Below are positions 19,012-27,151 of a stretch of 38,933 nt of DNA, piece by piece. How positions within the stretch are numbered: the stretch's first letter is position 1; each line of letters opens with the position of its first letter. The notes beneath the pieces are model-generated. The model ran no database searches. It saw nothing but the letters and a program-made list of their open reading frames with translations, and was not told the DNA's origin. The stretch covers positions 1 to 38,933 of the forward strand of contig JASHQJ010000535.1 of NCBI GenBank assembly GCA_030037595.1. The letters run 5' to 3'. The position numbers were made by a program, and so were the translations under genes. The stretch comes from Candidatus Binataceae bacterium. Lineage in GTDB: Bacteria; Desulfobacterota; Binatia; Binatales; Binataceae.

Positions 19012-19115
19012 CTCTAACGCCAAGCGACAGAGTCGCGGAGTTTCCTGACGGTTGGCTGAAGTTTGCCGCCGGAGCGGAGGCGCTCGTTGCTCAATCAGAG
19101 TCGTTCAATGTGTAA
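19008..19115 (+). CDS. Possible 35-aa micro-ORF (MTLTPSDRVAEFPDGWLKFAAGAEALVAQSESFNV) or decayed N-terminus of the following DUF3617-like gene
   Basis: ATG overlaps the stop of the upstream micro-ORF (ATGA). The FAAGAEALVAQS stretch is weakly signal-peptide-like. Confidence 0.25.
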   Translation: MTLTPSDRVAEFPDGWLKFAAGAEALVAQSESFNV

Positions 19116-19507
19116 ATCCGCCAACGCTGAACGCCACGCCTGGCCTGTGGAAACTTAGCAATCAGGAGGTTCGTGACGGAAAGTCTCAACCAGCTTCTGC
19201 TAGTTCTCGCTGCATCAAGCCGGAAGAAATTCCGGCGCATAACTGGGTTTCTTTGCTCGATTCGGCGTCCGCCGATAACAATTGTAACCGCACGGCCCTG
19301 AGCGCGAGCAGCAACACGATCGAGTCGAAGTTTGTCTGCAGCGGGGAAACTCCCGGGGCCACCGAAGGATCAATCAGGTTCGATTCTCCTCAGCACTACA
19401 CCGGAACCGTATTCCATAGGGCAGCCGTTTCGGGCAACCATCCTTCCACTGACTCGGTACGGTTAGAAGGGAAATGGCTCGGCCCGTGCAACGGAGCAGC
19501 AGATTGA
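19052..19507 (+). CDS. DUF3617-like periplasmic protein, probably 5'-damaged
   Basis: TPGLWKLSNQEVRDGKSQ...SSRCIKPEEIP...CNRTALSASSNTIESKFVCSGETPGATEGSIRF matches the DUF3617 pattern. The N-terminus before TPGLWK lacks a signal peptide and begins at TTG. Confidence 0.5.
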   Translation: MAEVCRRSGGARCSIRVVQCVNPPTLNATPGLWKLSNQEVRDGKSQPASASSRCIKPEEIPAHNWVSLLDSASADNNCNRTALSASSNTIESKFVCSGETPGATEGSIRFDSPQHYTGTVFHRAAVSGNHPSTDSVRLEGKWLGPCNGAAD

Positions 19508-19577
19508 ATCGTAAGTCTTCTTTCGTTTGCGATTACGTCCGGATGCCAAGAGTCGCGAGAATCGTTTGGCTGGTGCC

Positions 19578-21185
19578 TTACGGTTTCGCCGATGAGTTTG
19601 CAACACCGACCCGGGCTGCGATCAACTCGATCGTGCGATGAGCCGCTACAACTGCGCCTTCCTGCCAGCTCGGGAGTTGGCTCAAGTGAGCACCTGTGAA
19701 GTAGATTCGACCTTCGGGCTGATTGAGCAACCGGTAAGCCGCGGCGTCAGTAGGGCTGTCCTGCCAATGCATCCAGGGGCCAAGACTGTAAGGCACTTTG
19801 TTCCAATCCACGGCAACCGGGCGGCTCAAATCAATTCCGTGCCCCGGATGCAGCTGGTCAACGGCGTTGCGCGCCATCTCGATTTGCTGCGAGATAGGAA
19901 GTGCTTCGAAAGCGGTAGCAGCCTTACCGGAGACATAGGCCCCTAAAATTATGCCGCGGGCGGATTGGAAGCCGCTGCTCGGATACCACACTACACCAGT
20001 CGCTGGAGTGCCGAATGATAATCCTCCATAAATTTGTTCCGCTTCCCAAAAGCGCTGCGACTCGAAAGCGATTTTGGCTGAGTGATCGTACGCGGCATCT
20101 GCGATAGCCTGCTTGACGGGAGCGCTGAAGTCGTTGTCGATCACGGCGAGAACGGGCAATGGTATCGTGCATACTACGTAATCGGCAGATAGCCTGTTGG
20201 TAGTGCCATCCCGCTGGTCGAGATAGATGACTTCCGCACGATTGGAAGTTTGCCCTATCCTCTTCACCTCGGCGCCGAGCCGTATAGAGCTCTTGATGGA
20301 TTTGTGAAAGGCGTGTGGAATTTGATCCATTCCACCGACCGGCTCGAGCATAGTTGCCTGCATCACGATGTTGTCGTCGAACATCATCCCGGCCAGCGCT
20401 TCATCTTTCAGCAGATCGCGCAAGCTTAACGGATCGCGCTTGATTCCAAGTTGATCAAATGCTCCAGGCGGAGCTTTGTAGCCGGAGCGATCCGAACCCT
20501 TATAGAGACCGTCCTTGGTCAGGTCTCCGTACGTCCTGAGAAAAGCAACCAGGCGATCTTTATCATCCGCGCTCAGTTCGTGATCGAGCGCACCCTGGTT
20601 GGTTGCCTTCGATAACAATTCGGCTATTTGGCCACGAAAATCATTGATGGCCTGGCGCTCCTGGATTGGCTTACCTGCGAAGGCGTGCGGGGATTCCAGC
20701 AGATCGCTGTTACTGAAATTGACCTCGACTTCTAGAGGTACGCCGAGGAGTTTGCAGTATCCCAGGAGTCCCTGGTGATGGCTTGGAATACGTGCAGGTC
20801 CGGCGTTGAAGTACATTCCTTCCGAGAATTGCACGACTTGCTCGGCTTCACCATTGAGTTCGACTTTATCTCCTCGGCGCAATGTCCAGTTCCTGCCGCC
20901 AGTGCGTTTTCGCGCTTCGAGCACGGTCACCGAAAAACCGGCGCGCTCCAGGCGATAGGCCATCACGAGGCCGGCAATTCCCGCGCCTAGGATGACGACA
21001 TGTATGCCCTTGCCGATTTCTGGCGGAAAGATCGGAGTCGGTTGAGCGATGACGCTCGAAGCGAGTCCGAGTGCGCGCATCGACAGAAAGGCAACTCCCA
21101 ATCCTCCTGTTGCTGCGATGGATGTAATGAACTTGCGGCGAGTGAGCACTATAAGGTGTCCCCGGTGTTGACGAATCTGAATCAA
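19578..21185 (-). CDS. Flavin monoamine oxidase / L-amino-acid-oxidase-like FAD protein with Tat-like signal
   Basis: TRRKFITSIAATGGLGVAFL Tat-like N-terminus; VVILGAGIAGLVMAYRLERAGFSVTVLEARKRTGGRNWT dinucleotide-binding motif; C-terminal GRIYFTGAHLSQLPSWQEGAVVAAHR. Confidence 0.88.
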   Translation of the reverse strand: MIQIRQHRGHLIVLTRRKFITSIAATGGLGVAFLSMRALGLASSVIAQPTPIFPPEIGKGIHVVILGAGIAGLVMAYRLERAGFSVTVLEARKRTGGRNWTLRRGDKVELNGEAEQVVQFSEGMYFNAGPARIPSHHQGLLGYCKLLGVPLEVEVNFSNSDLLESPHAFAGKPIQERQAINDFRGQIAELLSKATNQGALDHELSADDKDRLVAFLRTYGDLTKDGLYKGSDRSGYKAPPGAFDQLGIKRDPLSLRDLLKDEALAGMMFDDNIVMQATMLEPVGGMDQIPHAFHKSIKSSIRLGAEVKRIGQTSNRAEVIYLDQRDGTTNRLSADYVVCTIPLPVLAVIDNDFSAPVKQAIADAAYDHSAKIAFESQRFWEAEQIYGGLSFGTPATGVVWYPSSGFQSARGIILGAYVSGKAATAFEALPISQQIEMARNAVDQLHPGHGIDLSRPVAVDWNKVPYSLGPWMHWQDSPTDAAAYRLLNQPEGRIYFTGAHLSQLPSWQEGAVVAAHRTIELIAARVGVANSSAKP

Positions 21186-21975
21186 TCAGCGCAATGGCAG
21201 TTTCATTATATTAATTTACAATCTGTCGTATCCGTCCCTCGATGCTCTCGATAGCGCCACGCAGTTTACAGATACCACTTTGCTCGTGCCTGTGCTGCCG
21301 TAGTCCAGTTCAGCAACGCGAGACCAGGAAAACAGTGGGGATGAAGTCGCCGGCGGCAACGGGCTGAGCGACGAACCGGCCAAGCCTGCAGCTGACTCAG
21401 GCGCGGGAGGCGCGGAATTCTTCCCTGCCCGCGCCATTGCGGCTCTTCGCGGCGCTACTTGCCGAAGCAGCGCATCACCAGTTCCTTGGTGCGCAGTATG
21501 GACTGAAGAAATTGATCGGGCGCATTTGGATGGTGATCGGTATTGCAAAACATGCAAATCGATGCGGGAATTGAAAGACAATATGCTGCAGAGGTACGGG
21601 AAAATCTCAGTGCAGTACACTCTCTATTTGTCGAGACGCCCAGAATTATGAACGCTCGCCACGCAGCCGCATTCGCCCCGCGCTGAAGTTAACGCGCTAT
21701 GCCGTCGCCACTGTTGCCACGATAGAAGAGAATACTAAATTTGGGGAGTCCGTCCGTCTCTGGACAACTCTCGCGTTCTTCTTCGGAATCTTCGCAGCCG
21801 CTGCTCACGACGATAAACTGATGTTTCTCATTTGCTCGACCGCAGCGACGTGACGGATACACCGTCTAAGGGATGGGAATTGATTCTCGAGTTCGAACTT
21901 CGGGGTCTTCCTAGCTTATGCCGTTGACATAGCGTGGTGATGCACGGGGGCCGGAACGCAGCCGCTTCATGAGCA

Positions 21976-22019
21976 GAATCGGACCTGCGGATTTAGTTGG
22001 AATCCGCAGGTCCGGATTC
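21976..22019. terminator. Strong hairpin downstream of the minus-strand hydrolase
   Basis: Perfect 13-bp stem GGACCTGCGGATT / AATCCGCAGGTCC (21981-21993 and 22001-22013), 7-nt loop, extendable with a bulge; ~30 nt from the hydrolase stop. No T-tract. Confidence 0.5.
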
Positions 22020-22043
22020 GCATCGTGCCATTCAACGTTTGAT

Positions 22044-22946
22044 TTAATTCGATGGGTCTGTATTGGCGCGCACGAATTCGCCGACCCTATCTATCGCCTC
22101 TTGCCCCTCATCGAGCATGGGTGCAAACAACTGCCAGACATGAATCATGCGCGGCCATTTCTCGATGGTAACGTCGACGCCCGCCTGCTGTGCACGTTCC
22201 GCTAATCGTATCGAATCATCAAGCAAGCATTCCGCCGTACCCACTTGGATCAGCAGCGGCGGTAAGCCTCGCAGGTCTGCATACAGCGGAGCCGCGAGCG
22301 GAGTTCGCGGGTCGGTGCCATTGAGATAAAGTTTCCCGATTGCAAGAAAGGCCTCGCGCCCCGGGAAGATCGGATCGCGTTCAAGGTTCGCCGCAATCGA
22401 GCCGCCCAAAGCCTCGAAGTCGACCATGGGCGACAAGAGCACCGCCGCGCCCGGATTTGGCAGCTTTGCGTCGCGAATCGCAACCAGCGTTGCGGCGGTC
22501 AATCCACCTCCGGCTGAGTCACCTGCGAGGATAATCGTGCTTGGTTTGATTCCGGTCTCCAGTAACCATCGATACGCGCGTAGCGAGTCTTCGACCGCAG
22601 CCGGAAACGGATGCTCCGGGGCGAGGCGATAGTCGATTGTCAACACTCGCGCTTTTGCCGCCTGCGAAAGGTTGGCTGCCAACGAACGATAGACGGCGAT
22701 CGATCCGCTAACGTAGCCGCCGCCGTGCAGATAAAGGATTGTGCGACCGGCATCGGCGCCTGAAATACTCGCCCATTCGGCATTCATGTTTCCGATGCCT
22801 AGCGTAACGAACTTGGCGGTTGGATTGACCGGCAACAGCTGGCCCATTTGCTCAGCGCCCGCTCGCATCTGCGCAACGTCAACATTGGCAAGCGATGGAC
22901 TCGATTTCACCAAATTGATCAAAGTCTCGAGTTGATGAATTGACAT
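22044..22946 (-). CDS. Alpha/beta hydrolase, HSL-type esterase
   Basis: YLHGGGYVSGS, GDSAGGGLTAA, DYRLAPEHPFPAAVED motifs; GAGGAGG RBS before the internal ATG at 22946 (MSIHQLETL...), preferred over the track start at 23054. Confidence 0.9.
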   Translation of the reverse strand: MSIHQLETLINLVKSSPSLANVDVAQMRAGAEQMGQLLPVNPTAKFVTLGIGNMNAEWASISGADAGRTILYLHGGGYVSGSIAVYRSLAANLSQAAKARVLTIDYRLAPEHPFPAAVEDSLRAYRWLLETGIKPSTIILAGDSAGGGLTAATLVAIRDAKLPNPGAAVLLSPMVDFEALGGSIAANLERDPIFPGREAFLAIGKLYLNGTDPRTPLAAPLYADLRGLPPLLIQVGTAECLLDDSIRLAERAQQAGVDVTIEKWPRMIHVWQLFAPMLDEGQEAIDRVGEFVRANTDPSN

Positions 22947-23006
22947 TAGAATAACCTCCTCAAATTGCTCCCTTGATTCAGGCTCAATTTTTGTGACGCT
23001 CTGGTG

Positions 23007-23054
23007 TTGGAACAAGATCGCATAATGAAATATTTTGTTCCAATAGTGAAACAA
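23007..23054. promoter_or_regulatory. Putative operator array between divergent hydrolase and LysR genes
   Basis: TTGGAACAA (23007-23015) is a perfect inverted copy of TTGTTCCAA (23035-23043). A third, degenerate half-site, GTGAAACAA (23046-23054), forms TTGTT-c-CA-n4-TG-a-AACAA with the second. Confidence 0.6.
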
Positions 23055-23953
23055 TGGATCTCAACGACATCAGGTGTTTTGCGCGCGTGGTCGAACAGCA
23101 GAGCCTCACTGCTGCGGCTGATTCCTTGGAGACGAGTAAAGCCGGCGTGAGCCGGGCGTTGCAGCGCCTGGAAACCGACCTAGGAGTCCGGCTCATCCAA
23201 CGCACAACACGGCGGCTACGACTGACAACCGCCGGACGGGAGCTTTTCGAAAACATTCACGGGGCGCTCGAGCGGCTCGATGAAGCCGCTGATCAGGTGA
23301 GCGCAATCGCACAAGAACCGAGTGGGATCGTGCGAATGACAGGCCCGGATGTCGGAGGTCTTTTGCTTCCTCGAATAATCGCGGACTTCTCAAATCAACA
23401 TCCGAAAATTCAAATTGAACTGTCGTTAACTTCAAGGGTGGTAGACCTGGTTGAGGAGGGATTTGATCTTGCTGTGCGCTCAGGGCGGCTGCGCTCATCA
23501 TCGCTGGTGTCGCAGCGTGTCGCAAATCAGACGTCGCGGCTGTATGCAAGCGAGGAGTACCTAAGGAGGCGAGGTCGCCCAAGATCACTCGCCGAATTGG
23601 CCAATCACAGCTGTGTAGTCATTAGTAGACGGAATCTCACCGAAGGCAGCGGCACTCAATGGCGCTTAGTCAAGGACGGCCAGCTCGAAGAAATAATAGC
23701 GGTTGATGGCCCACTCCGAGTTGATGACTTGACGGCGGCTTGCGAGGCGGTGCGCCTTGGTCTAGGGATCGGCTTGATTCCGCAGTTCCTTGCCGTGAGC
23801 ATCCCAGACCTGATTCGAATCCTTCCAACGTATCAATCTCCCGCCACGCCGATAAGTGTCGTTTGGCCGTCGCGGCGGTTGGAACCTTTCCGAGTTGTGC
23901 TGTTTCGGAGCTTCCTGATCAAAAGACTCTCCAAAGCCATACGTGAACGTTGA
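23054..23953 (+). CDS. LysR-family transcriptional regulator
   Basis: MDLNDIRCFARVVEQQSLTAAADSLETSKAGVSRALQRLETDLGVRLIQRTTRRLRLTTAG HTH domain; divergent from the hydrolase. Confidence 0.95.
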   Translation: MDLNDIRCFARVVEQQSLTAAADSLETSKAGVSRALQRLETDLGVRLIQRTTRRLRLTTAGRELFENIHGALERLDEAADQVSAIAQEPSGIVRMTGPDVGGLLLPRIIADFSNQHPKIQIELSLTSRVVDLVEEGFDLAVRSGRLRSSSLVSQRVANQTSRLYASEEYLRRRGRPRSLAELANHSCVVISRRNLTEGSGTQWRLVKDGQLEEIIAVDGPLRVDDLTAACEAVRLGLGIGLIPQFLAVSIPDLIRILPTYQSPATPISVVWPSRRLEPFRVVLFRSFLIKRLSKAIRER

Positions 23954-24025
23954 TGAGAACGTACCGTGCTTGCGCTAAAAGCGCGGGTCATCGACAGTCA
24001 CTCATCTCTTGGGGAGCAAGGCAAG

Positions 24026-25060
24026 ATGTCACAAGACCAATCGTAACGCGAACAGCTGCTCGCGGAAGTCGCCGCCGTCGCACCGATCCTTGCAGAACAT
24101 GCGCCGCTATCGGAGAAACTCGGCCGCCTGGTCCGCGCAGGTCGGCGGGCATGAAGCCGATCCCTTTACACAAAAGGAAGTCGTTGAGGCGCTCGCGCGC
24201 ATCGACGCTTCGGGGCGAGCTGGGTGGTTGGCATACTCGCGGGCAGTAAGCACTTCGCGACCGCCTTTCTGCCCGCGCCGTCCGTGCGGTTCGCCAATAG
24301 AATCCCGCCATCTCCGGGGCTATCCCGCCTATGGGCAAAGCCGAACCAGTCGCCGCCAGCGGTTATCGCGAAAATAGGCGATGGACCTTCGGGAGTGGAA
24401 TTTATCATGCGGATTGGTTGCTGGCGGTCGCGGTTGTTCCGGGTCGTCCTCCGTTCGAGGGAGCAGCTAGTGATCGTCGTGCCGCAGGATCAAGTGGTAT
24501 GACAACGGCAGAGCGCCGGACTTAACGCCTCGGGAAGCTGCGATTACAGCAGCGAGAACGCGGCGCGTCGTTTCGTCTCGGCGCTCCGGCGACCGCTACA
24601 CCGTTTCATATCGGAATCCCCCTCGGCATCGCGCGACGTGCGCTGGACGAAATCACGTCGCAAGCGATCACGAAGGGTCGGGATGTTCCGTCCTCTCCAC
24701 TGCCAACCATCCCCATTTTCAGTTCGCACTCGGGAAAGCCGAACTTAAGTTCGCCGCCGCTCGCGCACTTGGTGTGCAGGTCCTATCGCGTGTGTGGGAG
24801 GAGGCTCGCGCGGGTCGACTCCCGGCGCCGGAGCTTTAGGCCGAGGTTCGCGGCCCCTCCAGTCTACATCACAGAGGCGGCTCAGCGCGACTACTGCCTT
24901 CCAGACCGACGGGGGCGGCGGCCTCTTCAATACCAATCCACTGCAGCGGTGCTCTCGCGATGCGTTCGCGGTGGGCCAGCACTTTTTGGTGAGTCAGTCC
25001 TCGTATCGCGCACTGGGCCAGTTCAAGTTGGGCCAACCGGATGCAAATCCGATGCTTTGA
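24026..25060 (+). pseudogene. Acyl-CoA-dehydrogenase-like flavoprotein pseudogene with multiple frameshifts
   Basis: Fragments in different frames: REQLLAEVAAVAPILAEHAPLSEKLGRL; GKAEPVAASGYRENRRWTFGSGIYHADWLLA; FHIGIPLGIARRALDEITSQAITKGRDVPSSPLPTIPIF / QFALGKAELKFAAARALGVQVLSRVWEEARAGRLPAPEL*; TTAFQTDGGGGLFNTNPLQRCSRDAFAVGQHFLVSQSSYRALGQFKLGQPDANPML*. Confidence 0.75.
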
Positions 25061-25221
25061 TGCGCAGCCGAGTTAATCCCGCTGGTCTTCAGTTCTTGTA
25101 AGACGCTTTTAATCCTCCACAATTAATCTACCCATTCATCGAGCGTAAATGCTCGCCTTCGTCTTAGATCAGTGTGAACGCCATGCTTGATCTGTGAAAG
25201 TATCGGGGGATTGAGCGTAAT

Positions 25222-26205
25222 CTAACGCGTCTCCGCCGTTAGAATCACCTCGTCATCGTTTGCTTCCGTCTCAATCCCGAATTTCTGATCAAGAGCGACG
25301 ACATCTGAAAGACATCGTCGTTCTTGGCGTTCAGATCCTCGCGGAGCGAGCGTTAGAAGTTACCCGGTCTTCAGCGATATTCAGCTGCTTCGCGATGATG
25401 CTTCTGACTTCTTCCCAGGTCACCGGCGGCTGCGGTCGCTGAGCGGAGTGAGCAAGCGCGTCGCCCGTCGGTTCAGATCCGCTCGTCGCGGCGCAGAGCC
25501 CCATCCACATCGCGAAGATCGTTAGAGCGACGACGCCGCAGCTGGCGGCGATAGCGCCACGTCGGGTGGGCCATAACTCTTGCCTAGCCTTCCAAAGACA
25601 CCAAGCCAGGGACGCGATGAGCAGCGGTGCCGGAAAATTATGCCAGAGCGACCTCTCCTTAGACGAAAATGTATTGCTATCAGCCAGCAAGCCCCTCCCA
25701 ATGGCCAACATGAGAAAGCATGCTGCATCGTCCAGGTCATCGTCATGAACATACGGACCGAACGCACGCAAAGCCCTATGACAATGCCGCGACGCATGCG
25801 AGTGCACACCAGGAAGTTACGCCCCCCCGCATGCCAGAGGTTAAAATCTGCCGTCGTGATGTAGTGGTCCTCATACCATTCATGCAACTGAATGAAGGAT
25901 AACGACTGAGTAGGAGAAAGAACGCGACTAACCCGAAGACCGCCAGGGGGCCGATCGCGAGGTTCGTCCAACCGCGAGAATAGTCGGCGTGATCTTCTGT
26001 TGACGGCGACGCACGGTACGCACGCCAGATGAGGCCGGCCGACAATGTGGCAGTCGCCGCGAGAGCGCACAAGGGAGCAATTACAGCAGAGGTCGATTTG
26101 CTCAATATCGACCTCTTAAAGCGCGATATAAAATGGCGCGAACAGCAGACGAAACAAGATGACGAGGCCAGCCCGAACAAGGCCGCGGTTGACGACTTGC
26201 GTCAT
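25222..26205 (-). pseudogene. Frameshifted membrane protein with C-terminal acyl-carrier-protein-like domain
   Basis: Hydrophobic segments spread over three minus frames, then VTWEEVRSIIAKQLNIAEDRVTSNA (one frame), ...EDLNAKNDDV..., and VVALDQKFGIETEANDDEVILTAETR* (another frame), reminiscent of ACP helices I-III. Confidence 0.5.
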
Positions 26206-26275
26206 TCCTTTACCCTCTATTCGACCCACCTCATTCTAAGCTCACGGTCCGCGATGCATCTAACCGAACAAAAAT

Positions 26276-27100
26276 TCAACGCGGTCGATAGACCTTCAAT
26301 GGACGCGCCGTTTTGATCCAGTCGGGCTGTTTGCGCCACGCGCGACCTGACTGAAAGCCGCCGTCGACTACGAACGCCTGCCCCGTGATGAAACCGGATC
26401 GATCGCTGGCAAGAAAGAGCGCCATCTCCGCGATGTCGCGCGGTTCACCAGGACGTTCGATCGGCTGTGCATTCGCCATCCACGATTTGCGCGATTCGAG
26501 TTCGCTCTCGGGCTTGCCGACAGTGTTGAGCGCGAGCGGGGTCGCGATGAAGCCCGGGCATATACAGTTGACGCGGATACGCGCTTCAGCGAGTTCGAGG
26601 GCGACAGATTTGGTGAGTTGGATTACCGCTGCTTTTGCTGCCGCATACGCGTGCGGCGAATAGCCGCCCAGCATGCCGGCGACGCTGGCGGTCGAGATGA
26701 TACCGCCGCCCTGCCGACGAATGAGCGGAGTGGCGTGTTTCATCCCGAGGAAGACGCCCCGCACGAGCACATCGAAAGTGAGGTCCCATTCGTCGGTCGA
26801 CGTATCCGCGATTCCGCCCAGCGCGCCGCCGAAGCCCGCGTTGTTGAAAATACAATCAAGCCGGCCAAAGGATTTCTCAGCGGACGCGACCGCGGCACGA
26901 ACGTCTTCTTCTTTCGATACATCCGTATGCTGGAAGACGACATTGGGCGCAAGTTCCTTGGCCAGCGCGTTGCCCAAATTATCCTGCAGATCGGCAATTA
27001 CAACACGAGCTCCATTTTGGACAAAAAGGCGAGTCGTGGCCGCCCCAATACCACTCGCTCCGCCAGTGATAATTGCCACTCGGCCATCCAGTTGCGCCAT
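26276..27100 (-). CDS. SDR family oxidoreductase
   Basis: GRVAIITGGASGIGAATTRLF, NNAGFGG, YAAAKAAVIQLTKSVALE; likely start MAQLDGR at 27100. Confidence 0.94.
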   Translation of the reverse strand: MAQLDGRVAIITGGASGIGAATTRLFVQNGARVVIADLQDNLGNALAKELAPNVVFQHTDVSKEEDVRAAVASAEKSFGRLDCIFNNAGFGGALGGIADTSTDEWDLTFDVLVRGVFLGMKHATPLIRRQGGGIISTASVAGMLGGYSPHAYAAAKAAVIQLTKSVALELAEARIRVNCICPGFIATPLALNTVGKPESELESRKSWMANAQPIERPGEPRDIAEMALFLASDRSGFITGQAFVVDGGFQSGRAWRKQPDWIKTARPLKVYRPR

Positions 27101-27151
27101 AATGCTCTCCTCCGCGAGTTCCTCTCGGGTTAACAACGTTCGAAAATCGAA

